Source: Chitinispirillales bacterium (GTDB lineage Bacteria; Fibrobacterota; Chitinivibrionia; Chitinivibrionales; Chitinispirillaceae). Taken from it: a stretch of DNA of 11,407 nucleotides. The DNA lies in the NCBI GenBank assembly GCA_031254445.1, contig JAIRUL010000131.1, positions 1 to 11,407 on the forward strand. The letters run 5' to 3'. The notes beneath the pieces were generated by a model. That model searched no databases and had not been told where the DNA came from. It saw only the letters and a program-made list of their open reading frames with translations. Numbering within the stretch: position 1 is the stretch's first letter; each line of letters opens with the position of its first letter. The position numbers and the translations under genes are program-made. Positions 1 to 8,400 of the stretch are shown here, piece after piece.

Positions 1-270
1 AAGGAGACGCCGTACCACTTCGTGGAGGTGATGGCGTGCCGAGGCGGCTGCGTAGGCGGCGGAGGCCAGCCCTACGGCGCCGACGACAAAGTCCGCAAAC
101 TGCGCGCAGACGGTTTGTACAAAGACGACGAAAAGTCCAAAGTGCGCTGCTCGCACCAAAACCCGCAGATCGCAAAGCTGTACAAGGAGTTCTTGGAAAA
201 GCCGATGTCGCACAAATCGCATGAGCTGTTGCATACGAGTTATGAGCCTAGGCCGGAGTATCGGTGGTAG
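1..270 (+). CDS. [FeFe]-hydrogenase catalytic subunit, C-terminal fragment (HndD-like)
   Basis: This is the last 89 codons of an iron-only hydrogenase, open at the left edge and ending in TAG at 268-270. Seen in the sequence: the stretch FVEVMACRGGCVGGGGQP near its start is the third H-cluster signature (MACxGGCxxGGGQ). Its two cysteines are expected to bind the [4Fe-4S] part of the H-cluster, the second one bridging to the di-iron site. It is followed by a tail with SHxNPxIxxLYxEFL and SHELLHTSY, the small-subunit-like region typical of HndD-type NAD(P)-linked or electron-bifurcating hydrogenases. The family interconverts protons and H2 in the cytoplasm of anaerobes, usually with ferredoxin and/or NAD(P)H. 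The N-terminal iron-sulfur domains and partner subunits are outside the window, so the exact subgroup cannot be fixed. It converges with the minus-strand gene ending at 427. Confidence 0.93.
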   Translation, partial: KETPYHFVEVMACRGGCVGGGGQPYGADDKVRKLRADGLYKDDEKSKVRCSHQNPQIAKLYKEFLEKPMSHKSHELLHTSYEPRPEYRW

Positions 271-296
271 GGGTTTGGGTAGGATTTGTAGGATGC

Positions 297-380
297 AGGA
301 TGGATTTCAAACAACACCGTATGGGCGACCGCAAGGGTCGCCCATACAATACCGTTGATACGTATATATTAATCCATCCT
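297..380. repeat. Nested inverted-repeat element between convergent genes
   Basis: A perfect 10-bp inverted repeat, AGGATGGATT at 297-306 and AATCCATCCT at 371-380, encloses a second, longer palindrome (319-347) plus an AT-rich right half containing the self-complementary ATACGTAT (358-365). The whole unit of about 84 bp fills most of the gap between two convergent genes and has no coding potential. It could be a MITE- or REP-like element, or a compound bidirectional terminator: on the plus strand the outer right arm is followed by TTTT. No clear target-site duplication is visible. The inverted repeats are seen directly; the mobile-element reading is inference. Confidence 0.6.
319..347. terminator. 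Strong GC-rich hairpin, possible bidirectional terminator or dispersed palindrome
   Basis: A perfect 12-bp stem, GTATGGGCGACC (319-330) and GGTCGCCCATAC (336-347), closes a 5-nt loop GCAAG. It lies 49 bp after the hydrogenase stop codon and 80 bp after the stop of the convergent sensor-phosphatase gene, where a shared terminator would be expected. Neither flank has a clean T-tract (AATACC on one side, GGTGTT on the other), so it is not a textbook rho-independent terminator. The GGGCGACC-CAA-GGGTCGCCC core resembles a palindrome I recall as repeated between genes in several unrelated bacterial genomes, so a REP-like repeat is the main alternative. Confidence 0.5.
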
Positions 381-426
381 TTTCAACGCTCAATGGCTGT
401 TGTCCGCAATGCAAGCATACAATCAA

Positions 427-2964
427 TCAACCCCTCTGCCTGAATATCCCCACCATCGTAACGTCGTCGTACGGGTCTGCCCCGGCGCAGTGTTCTTTTA
501 GGGCTTCTTTTACCCTGTCGATTACGTCGTCGGAGGAGCTGTACGGTTTTTCTATCAGGCTTGCGAAGCGTTTTTGTTCTAGGAATTCCCCTTTGTCGTT
601 TTTCGCCTCTATTACGCCGTCTGTGTACATTAGTATCATTTCGCCGGGCTTTAGCGTTAGCGTTTCCTGTTTGTATTTCAGATCTTCCTTTATGCCTACG
701 CCTACGGCGGGGCCAGTGGGCGGGAGCCATCGGGTGATTTTTCCTTCGGGGTGGAGGAGCGCGGGGGGGTTGTGGCCGGCGTTTATGTATGTTACCTCGC
801 CGCTTTTGGGATCGACGATGGCGAAGAACATAGTGGCGTACATGAAGCGGCCTTTGGAGGTGTGGTGGTGGTGGACGATGTAGCGGTTTGTGAGTTCGAC
901 CGCGTTGAGCGGGTTGGCCGCGCCCTCTAGGGAGCTCTCGGCGAAAGCGCGGATGAGGCTTCTGATCAGCGACATGAAGAGCGCGGCCCCGACGTCTTTG
1001 CCGGAGACGTCGGCGATGACGAACGCGACCCTGCCGTCTTCTAGGGCGAAGGCGTCGTAGAAGTCGCCGGAGACCTCGCGCGCGGGCATGAAGAGGGCGC
1101 GGGACTCCCAGCCGGGCATCTGCGGCATGGACTCGGGGAGGAAGCTCTCCTGTATCGTCCGGCCTATTTGCAGCTCGCGCTGGATCGCCTCTAGGCGCAT
1201 GTGCTCCTGCTGCCGGAGTTTCTCTAACTCCTTGTTCGCCTCTTCTAGGGTGGCGGCCTGTTCCTGAATCTTTTTCATGAGGAGCGCGCCCTGCAGCGCC
1301 CCGCTCAGGTGTTCGCCGAGGATGTCGTAGATGTATCCGGTGAGCGGCCCGTCTTTGAAGACGGCCATGCCGAGCTGCTCGCTCCTAAAGTGCAGCGGCT
1401 GCACTATTATGTGGAACGGTTTCTCTGATTCCTTAACCCCGCCCGGGATTAGGTCTTTCGTAGGAAAGAACACATCCGGCGGCAGGTTCTCCTTTTTCCC
1501 GTGCTGCAAAGCGAATACCGGCTTGGAGTTTAGGAAGCCCTTGGTCGACTTGTCGTAGAGCGAGAGGTAGAAGTCGTTAATCTCTAAGCGCGGGAACATT
1601 CTTATAACGGCCTGCATGAGCGCCGGAATATCGAAAGAATTTGCTATGGAGTGCCCGACCGACCGCATTAGGGCGGCTTTCTGTTCCGCCTGCAGGCGTT
1701 TGTGCGCCTGCTGCCTTGCCGCGGTTTCGCTGAAGAGGTTGTAGCTGTCGTGGAGCAGGTTGTCGGCGGCTTCGGCTTTGGCGCCGTTCATGCCCTGCGT
1801 GTACTTGCGTATGGTGACTAAGATTTTTTGCCACTGCAGCAGGTCGTCGCCTTCGCTTGCCGCGAGAGTCGCCGCGCGCACTATGCGGTTGAGGGCCGGA
1901 AGGAAGACGCCCACGCGCGACCCGTCCACCTCGTCGAAGAAGGAGTGGGCGAGCTCCTTAATGTCCTCGTCTTCTATTGCCGTGCCCATCTCCATTGCCA
2001 CGAAAGAGTAGATGTCCTCCATTAGCTGCTCTTTGAGGCGCTCGGTGTTGTCCGAGAGGCGCTGTATAATGGAAAATGTGCGCCTGTCAAGCGTGTGTTT
2101 GGGGTTTATGAAGCAGCCGCACGATTGGCGTATCGCTAGGGGCGCTTGCAAGACGGTGCGCCGCGGGACATCTTTGCCCTCTATTTTAGCGAGGAGCAGC
2201 TCTACCGCCGTGCGTCCGATTTCGTACAGCGGCTGCCGCACGGTGGTGAGCGGCGGCGTGGTCAGCTCGCTCTCCTCTATGTCGTCGAAGCCGGTGACCG
2301 ACACGTCCTCCGGTACGCGCGTATCGCTGTCTAAGAGTATTTCTATCGCGCCTAGCGCGGTTTCGTCGTTGGCGGCAACCAGCGCGTCGAACTCCACGCC
2401 GCGCTTTAGCAGTTCAAGCGCGGCCTTGTAGCCGCCGCTGCGCGAGAAGTCTCCGGCGACGATGCGCTCCTCGGCGCACTCAAGCCCGTGCTCTTTTAGG
2501 TATCTTCTGAAGAGGTCGAGCCTTTGGTCTGCGTCCAAGTTGCCCTTGGGCCCGCCGATAAACGCAAACTTGCTGCAATCGTGAGCCTGCGCTAGGTGCG
2601 AAATCAGGCTCTTCATCCCCGAGGCGTTGTCTACGACCACGGACGGGATGTTCTCAAGCGCCGGCGCGAGCGAGACAGTGGGCAGCCCGCTGAAGCGTTC
2701 CATGAACTTCGCGAACTCGATTTCGGAGATAAAATTGTTGAGCGTGCCGGAGATTATTATGCCGTCGAACATCGAGGCGTCGATGTGGTTGTAGATGACG
2801 TTGCGCTGAACCTCGTAGGGGTTTTGCGGCGACAAACGCAATGCCCCGCCGGCGAAGCACACCACGTTGCAGCCGTTCTCCTTGGCGCAATCCACAACGC
2901 CCGGCCACAGCGTGGAGTAGTAAAGCCCGGCAACGCCCTCAAGCAGCAGACAGATATTCTTCAT
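427..2964 (-). CDS. LacI-type sugar-binding domain / GAF-like / SpoIIE PP2C phosphatase signalling protein
   Basis: An 845-residue protein without signal peptide or membrane helix, so probably cytoplasmic. Residues 1-283 form a Peripla_BP_3/LacI-like ligand-binding domain (IIISGTLNN near 70, FAFIGGP near 134, ALVAANDETALG near 195, VSVTGFDDIEES near 222, LTTVRQPLYEIG near 240) ending in SCGCF. There is no helix-turn-helix ahead of it, so it should not be a repressor. A helical region (about 290-425), a GAF-like region (about 430-560) and a coiled coil (about 562-600) follow. Residues 601-845 are a SpoIIE/RsbU-type PP2C phosphatase with the expected metal-binding acidic motifs: GDFYD (633-637), ADVSGKD (651-657), YTDG (780-783) and DDVTMV (833-838), plus NAGHNPPALL (728-737). 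Such phosphatases dephosphorylate serine or threonine on anti-anti-sigma-like partners. The ATG follows the GH94 gene by 10 bp, with a weak TAGG ribosome site 6 nt upstream. The sugar ligand and target are unknown. Confidence is high for the two end domains and low for the GAF call. Confidence 0.9.
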   Translation of the reverse strand: MKNICLLLEGVAGLYYSTLWPGVVDCAKENGCNVVCFAGGALRLSPQNPYEVQRNVIYNHIDASMFDGIIISGTLNNFISEIEFAKFMERFSGLPTVSLAPALENIPSVVVDNASGMKSLISHLAQAHDCSKFAFIGGPKGNLDADQRLDLFRRYLKEHGLECAEERIVAGDFSRSGGYKAALELLKRGVEFDALVAANDETALGAIEILLDSDTRVPEDVSVTGFDDIEESELTTPPLTTVRQPLYEIGRTAVELLLAKIEGKDVPRRTVLQAPLAIRQSCGCFINPKHTLDRRTFSIIQRLSDNTERLKEQLMEDIYSFVAMEMGTAIEDEDIKELAHSFFDEVDGSRVGVFLPALNRIVRAATLAASEGDDLLQWQKILVTIRKYTQGMNGAKAEAADNLLHDSYNLFSETAARQQAHKRLQAEQKAALMRSVGHSIANSFDIPALMQAVIRMFPRLEINDFYLSLYDKSTKGFLNSKPVFALQHGKKENLPPDVFFPTKDLIPGGVKESEKPFHIIVQPLHFRSEQLGMAVFKDGPLTGYIYDILGEHLSGALQGALLMKKIQEQAATLEEANKELEKLRQQEHMRLEAIQRELQIGRTIQESFLPESMPQMPGWESRALFMPAREVSGDFYDAFALEDGRVAFVIADVSGKDVGAALFMSLIRSLIRAFAESSLEGAANPLNAVELTNRYIVHHHHTSKGRFMYATMFFAIVDPKSGEVTYINAGHNPPALLHPEGKITRWLPPTGPAVGVGIKEDLKYKQETLTLKPGEMILMYTDGVIEAKNDKGEFLEQKRFASLIEKPYSSSDDVIDRVKEALKEHCAGADPYDDVTMVGIFRQRG

Positions 2965-2974
2965 CGTTAGCCTA

Positions 2975-5386
2975 TTAGCCCATAACCACTTTTACTTCGT
3001 GCCTCTTGCCGTCCGTGAAGATGGGGACGACGGGGTTGTCCCGCGCCTTCCCGTCTACGGAGACCGATTTCACGCCCTTGCATACGCCGTTTGGGTTTTC
3101 CACGTCTATCGCGTAGCGGCACCCGCGGAAGCTGCGCTCAACCGAGAACCCTTTCCACTTGGCCGGTATGCAGGGGTCGACGAGGAGCCCGTCCATCTGC
3201 GGGCGCAGCCCGAGGATGTAGCGGCTCGCCGCCTGATACGTCCACGACGACGTCCCCGATAGCCAGCTGTTGCGCGCGAGCCCGAAGAGCGGGTGCTCGT
3301 CGCCCAAGATGTTCTGCGGGTAGACGTAGGGTTCGCACTCGTACTCGTCGATAATGTCGTTCTTCGCCGCCGGGTTTATCTGGTTGTAGTACTCGTAGGC
3401 GCGGTCGCCGTTGCCCATTATGGCCTCGGCTATCATCATCCACGGGTTGGTGTGGAGGAAGATGCCGCCGTTCTCTTTCGCCCCGGGCGGGTAGGTGGTT
3501 ATGCCGCCCTTGGTCGGGTCGTAGCCGTTGAAGCCGGGCGTAGAGAGCTTGAGCCCCTTAGGCGTGTTGAGCATTTTGCGCGCCGAGTTAAGCGCCTGCC
3601 TGCCGCGCTCCTCCGTGGCGATGCCGGAGAATACGGGCCACGACTGGGCGTTGAGGTATATCTGCCCGTGGCTGTTCTGGCTCGATCCGAGCGGCGTGCC
3701 GTCGGCGTCGAAGTACCGCTTGTACCACTCGCCGTCCCAAGCCTGCTCGTTGAGGTTCTTCTTCATAGCCGCATGGTCGGCGCGGTAAGCGTCGGCGTTG
3801 TTTTTTTGCCCCAAGAATTCCTCAATGTCAATCATTTCAAGCAGCGCGCGGCTGTAGAGGCAGGCGTTGAACACCGACTCCGCGCCGGTCGGCAGGTTTA
3901 CGCAGTCGTTCCAGTCGGCGAAGCCGAGAAGCGGCAGCCCGTGGTCGCCCATATTGTTCTTGGGGAAGCGCAGCGCGCGCGCGAGGTGGTCGTAAACCGG
4001 CCCCGCCTCCATGGGCGCGCCCCACTTGTCCTTTTCGTAAAACGAGACCTTTTCGTTCAAAAAAGAGCTGTCGCCCGTCTCTTTTATGTACGCGCTCACC
4101 GCCAGCACTATCCACAAGTGGTCGTCGCCGTAGTACTGCGGGCGGTCGGGTATCTCGTGGGCGTCGCCGTTCGTCGCCTCCATGCTCATGGGGTTGAACT
4201 GGTGCATCGCCGAGCCGTTCGTGTTCTGCACGGAGAGCAGCTTGACGATCAGCTCTTTCGCTTTCTCCGGCATGTGCGCCACAACGCCCATCACGTCCTG
4301 CGAACTGTCGCGGAAGCCGAGGCCGCGCGTCCCCATGCCGAGCTGGTAATAGGAGAGGTAGCGCGACCAGTAGTAGGTGGTGAAGCATTGGCGCGGGTTG
4401 TGCACGTTCATCATGCTGTTGAAAGCCGGGTCGGGCGTCTCCGCCTGCAGGGCCTCCAAATAATCTTTCCAAAAAGATTTCAGCGAATTGAACGCTTTGT
4501 CCACTTCGCCGGGGTTGCGGAACCGCTCTATCTCGGGTTGCGCGACCGCCAAGCTGTCTTTTTGCCCAAGCTGGGTGATAATCCGCCTGCTTTCGCCGGG
4601 TTTTAGCGCCCCCAGGCGGTGCATGAGCGCGGCTATGTTGTCGCCCCTGTGGATCTCGTTGTTGCCGAGCTCTTCGTTTGCAAGCGCCTGCGGCGCGGCC
4701 CACGTGCCGTACTCGTTGTCGCCCAAAAACACACGGCGGTCGGTCTCAAACGACGACGACGGCGCGTTAGAGGTAAAGTAGTTGACCTTGATGTCCCGAA
4801 ACATGAACGGGTACTGGACGAGCGTCCGCACCCCCTCGCTGTTCGCGAAGCAGCGCGACTGCATGGTTTGCGGAACCCAGTCGGCGTTTGTGAACTGCTT
4901 CACCGCGTCGGGGTGCGTGTACTCAAGCACCGGAATAACGTCGATTTCGAGCGGCCCGCCCGAGGCGTTGGTCACGGCGATGTCGCGGATTTCTACCTGC
5001 GCGTCCTGCGGGATGAAAACCGTGCACTCGGTTTTTACGCCGTAAAACTCCGAAACTATCTTGTTGTAGCCAAGCCCCACGCGGCACTCGTAGGAGTCGT
5101 AGTCGTCGAGCGTCGGCACGAAAAACGGCGAAAAAACCTTGTAGCCGCCATCTTTCTTTATTCGGATATATAGAGTCTCGCCCTTGAAGTCGGAGGAGGG
5201 CATTTGCTGGATGTACTTGGTAATCCGGTTGAGCGACGGGTCGCCTTTGCAAACAAGCGCGCCGCCTGTGTGGTCCACAAACCCGCCGAAAGTCAGGTTG
5301 CCTATATAGTTGATCCACTTCGCGGGGGTCTTGGGGTTCGTTATGACATATTCCCGCGCTTCGTCGACAAAATCGCCGTACTTCAT
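2975..5386 (-). CDS. GH94 disaccharide phosphorylase (cellobiose phosphorylase-like)
   Basis: An 803-residue glycoside phosphorylase of family GH94, close to the roughly 810 residues usual for cellobiose phosphorylases. These enzymes cleave a beta-linked disaccharide with phosphate, giving a sugar 1-phosphate and a free sugar and saving ATP in the cytoplasm. Seen: the N-terminal MKYGDFxxxxREYVIT, GFRDSSQD (357-364), GDDHLW (420-425), GFADWNDC with the DWND motif at 491-494 (D494 is the likely general acid), the probable phosphate-binding His in FLHTNPW (H645), and WLSGTSSW with T712. The C-terminus GKRHEVKVVMG is very like that of the Clostridium thermocellum cellobiose phosphorylase. The sugar-binding loops differ (FGGFVDHTGGALVCKGDP near 32-49, EIPDRPQYYGDDHLW), so cellobiose is not assured as the substrate. 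ATG at 5386 was chosen because AAGGA lies 10 nt upstream and the homologous N-terminus begins there. An upstream in-frame ATG at 5467 would add an unlikely hydrophobic leader overlapping recB. Confidence 0.92.
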   Translation of the reverse strand: MKYGDFVDEAREYVITNPKTPAKWINYIGNLTFGGFVDHTGGALVCKGDPSLNRITKYIQQMPSSDFKGETLYIRIKKDGGYKVFSPFFVPTLDDYDSYECRVGLGYNKIVSEFYGVKTECTVFIPQDAQVEIRDIAVTNASGGPLEIDVIPVLEYTHPDAVKQFTNADWVPQTMQSRCFANSEGVRTLVQYPFMFRDIKVNYFTSNAPSSSFETDRRVFLGDNEYGTWAAPQALANEELGNNEIHRGDNIAALMHRLGALKPGESRRIITQLGQKDSLAVAQPEIERFRNPGEVDKAFNSLKSFWKDYLEALQAETPDPAFNSMMNVHNPRQCFTTYYWSRYLSYYQLGMGTRGLGFRDSSQDVMGVVAHMPEKAKELIVKLLSVQNTNGSAMHQFNPMSMEATNGDAHEIPDRPQYYGDDHLWIVLAVSAYIKETGDSSFLNEKVSFYEKDKWGAPMEAGPVYDHLARALRFPKNNMGDHGLPLLGFADWNDCVNLPTGAESVFNACLYSRALLEMIDIEEFLGQKNNADAYRADHAAMKKNLNEQAWDGEWYKRYFDADGTPLGSSQNSHGQIYLNAQSWPVFSGIATEERGRQALNSARKMLNTPKGLKLSTPGFNGYDPTKGGITTYPPGAKENGGIFLHTNPWMMIAEAIMGNGDRAYEYYNQINPAAKNDIIDEYECEPYVYPQNILGDEHPLFGLARNSWLSGTSSWTYQAASRYILGLRPQMDGLLVDPCIPAKWKGFSVERSFRGCRYAIDVENPNGVCKGVKSVSVDGKARDNPVVPIFTDGKRHEVKVVMG

Positions 5387-5396
5387 GTTCGACATG

Positions 5397-5401
5397 TCCT
5401 T
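5397..5401 (-). promoter_or_regulatory. Ribosome binding site deciding the GH94 start
   Basis: AAGGA on the minus strand, 10 nt ahead of the ATG at 5386. A second in-frame ATG at 5395 is almost touching this site, and the one at 5467 lies inside recB with no comparable site ahead of it. The spacing therefore favours 5386. Confidence 0.6.
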
Positions 5402-5420
5402 TTTGAAAAAATGGCATATA

Positions 5421-8400
5421 CTATGGAAAACACATATCATAAGTAATATACATATCCGCCTCGCCAAAAGTGCAATTTTTTAAATTTTCGGCAAAAAAGG
5501 CGTTTTCGCCCCGCAGGAAGACGTAGAGCGAGCCGCCCAGATTTTCCTCGCGGCTGTAGCGCCCGCCCAAAACCCCGCGCAGGCAGCGGTCGAGGGCGTG
5601 GGCGTAGATTTGCGATTGCAGGCCGTAGCGCTGGGCGGCGCAGTGCCGCTTGATGGCTTCGGGGCCGTAGTTTTTTAGGGCGTCGCTCTTCCAGTCGACG
5701 AAATAATAGCGGTATGGGTGGGCGGGGTAGGCCTCGTTCGGGACGCGGAAGACTAAGTCTATGAAGCCTCGGACGCGGTATGGGGCGCGGGCGGGGCGGG
5801 GCGGGGTTGATATGGGCGACGCTGTTGATGCGGGTTCCGTGCCGGCGCCGGGATTGCACGACAGCAGGAACTCCATTTCGGGGATGCGGGCGGCATTCGG
5901 GAGGGCGGAGAGGGCGATGCTGCCGCCGTTTGCTGCGGGGTAGGGGGCGGTCAGGGCGCGCTTTATGCAGGACGACGCTTGGTTTACCGCTTTGGGCTGA
6001 TCGGCTGCCGGCAATCGATCTAAGACGCCGTTGCGTTTTAGGCGCTTGACAACTATGCTGTCAAGCGTACAGTCGTTATTGACGATGGAGTTGATGTCGT
6101 CCGCGCGGAGTATCTCCTCCATTGCCCCGTGCAGCGCGTCGCCGGTATGCCTGCCGCCGGGGAGGGGGTCGGCGTTGATACGGGCATTTTCGGCATTGAT
6201 ACTTAAGGATCGAAAATCTTCGATATCTACGTTGTTGGTATTGGCGTTACCGGTGTTGATACGGGCGTCGTCCACGCTTATGTCAACATCCTCCTCGTGA
6301 TGCTCGTCGTCCAAAATTACGTCGTCGCTGTCGTCATTTAACAATATGGTATGATGGCTATCATCCGGGATGATTGTATCGCCCCTGCCGTCTCCGTCCT
6401 CTCCAAGCAATTTCAGCCGATTGCTCAACTGCGTGTAGCTAGTCTCACGGCTGATAAGGTTTCTAAGCGTTAGGGTAGGGATATTGTCAAGTTGCGGCGA
6501 TTGGGGTTCGTTGGCGTCAACGCCGTCGGCGCGAAAGCCGCCGTTATCCCGCGCGCCGCTGTCAAAAATCTCTACATTCGGGTCTCCATGCGCCAAAAGT
6601 TCGCTTAGGCGCGGCGATAGGCCGTCTGCTGTCGACGCCCCGCCCGATTCATTCTCCCGCATCGGCGCGAAGAGCATTGCCTGCGGCCTAGTCATTGCCA
6701 CATACAAGAGCCGCCTATGTTCGCGCATTTGCCCTATGTTATAAAATTCAAGCGGCGGCAGGTCGTTTTTTCCGTCCCGCAGGTCGTTTACGCTGAGGTA
6801 CGGGGCGAAGCGCCGTTCTTTGCCGGCGCCGGACCACCGCAGGACGCTAGGCCCTTTCGGCGCCCTTGGGCCGCCGCGGTTCATGAGGAAGACTATAGGA
6901 AACTCTAATCCTTTCGCGGCGTGCATAGTCAGTATCTTTACGCTTGACTTCTCCGTTGATAGCGTATGTATATTTTTATCGTCGTCCGCCTCCTCTTCGC
7001 ATGTGTATAGGCGTTCCAAATGCTCTATAAGCTGCTCAAGGCCGGCGTTTTGCCGGTACAAGTACTCAACGCAGTAGTCGGTAACCTGCCGCAGGTCGGC
7101 TAATTTTCTCTCTCCGTCAATCAACCGTATCAACCTCTGCCGCACCCCGGTCTTCTCGAGGATGCTCCTGAAGAGCTGCGCCCACATCTGGTTATCCGCG
7201 AACATTCCCCAAGCGTCTAAGGCGTGGGCGACGCAGAGGCCGTCGCCTTTGCAATAGCGTGTTCGGCAAGGCTCCAAATCATTCGGTATCGAGATTGATT
7301 CCGCTTGCCTATTGAAAAAATGGGTGAGCAGCGCGGCGGCGGCGTGCCTATGGCCGCGGCTCGAGCGCCTATTGTGGACTGCGGTCAGCGTTGCTATGAG
7401 GTCGCGCGCAATGTCCGAATTAAACACGCCCCTTAGCTTGTACTTGACGCACGGGATTCCGCGCTTCCTGAACTCGTCTATAAACGGGTTTGCCATATCG
7501 TTGGTCTCGACTATGACGGCGAAGTCGCGGTAGTCGAGCGTTAGGTCTTCCCAGCGCAAGCCATTGGGTATCGATAGCGTCGCGCCCCGCAATTTTTTTA
7601 TCGCTGCGCAGGCGGCTTCGGCCATGATAACCCTATTTACCGGCTCGCTATTGTCTGTGACCCTGACGACCTGAACGGCCTTGCGCAAAGCCGAGCGCGG
7701 CGCCGGTTCGCGCTTTGGCGGGCGGGCGAGCTCTCCGCCGGAGCCGCCGGAGGGGTAAGAGATTCCGCCGCTGTCGCCGCCGAAGAGGAACCAGTCTCCG
7801 CCCTTGTTTTTCGGGCTGAGGATGGCGTTGTAGCCGCTTATCATCTCCGGAAGCGACCTATAATTATCCACCAAGCAATAAACATCGCCGCCAAGTTTTG
7901 CGATTGCGTCTTTCGCGGCTATGTAGGAGTTGATATCCGCGCTTTGGAAAGAGTAAATGGATTGTTTCGGATCGCCTACTATGTAAATTTTTGCGCTTGT
8001 TGCCGGCGCGTTATGTATTGGCGTGTCAATTTTTGTATGATGTGGCGACGAATCAACCGCGCCGCCTATATCCAAAAATATCTTCTTAAAAATATCCCAC
8101 TGGCACGGGCTTGTGTCCTGAAATTCGTCTATTATCCCATAGCGCAAACGCTGGCGTAACCGCATAAGCATCTCGCCGCCGTTTACGCAGACGGCGTCCC
8201 GCATGAGCCTCAGCATATCGTCGTAAGACACAAGCCCGTTCTCCGCCTTGTAAGCGCCGTATTTTTCGGCAAGTATCTCCGCGGCGCGGTAGATGAACGC
8301 ATAGAGTAGCCTTCGCTGTAAAACATCCAATTCCGCGTCCGCCGCGTGTTCTACTTTGCCAATCGCCGCGTCAAGCGTCATGGAGCCGGCCGGCGTAAGG

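Noticed and set aside
383..883. Short open frames on both strands inside the phosphatase region
   Set aside because: They overlap the well-supported SpoIIE domain in other frames and show arginine-rich low-complexity translations without motifs.
3293..4606. Long plus-strand open frame (437 codons) opposite the GH94 gene
   Set aside because: It has biased, valine- and arginine-rich composition, no recognisable motif and lies fully antisense to a strongly conserved enzyme gene; it is a shadow of GC-rich coding DNA.
5387..5467. N-terminal extension of the GH94 protein with a hydrophobic, signal-like stretch
   Set aside because: It overlaps the end of recB, lacks a ribosome site ahead of it, and the GH94 family is cytoplasmic with a conserved start at the MKYG sequence, which has AAGGA upstream.
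7200..7275. Three cysteines in RecB (PCRTRYCKGDGLC) as a possible iron-sulfur site
   Set aside because: Only three closely spaced cysteines are present and they are not in the nuclease domain, where the AddAB-type cluster lies; there is not enough evidence for metal binding.
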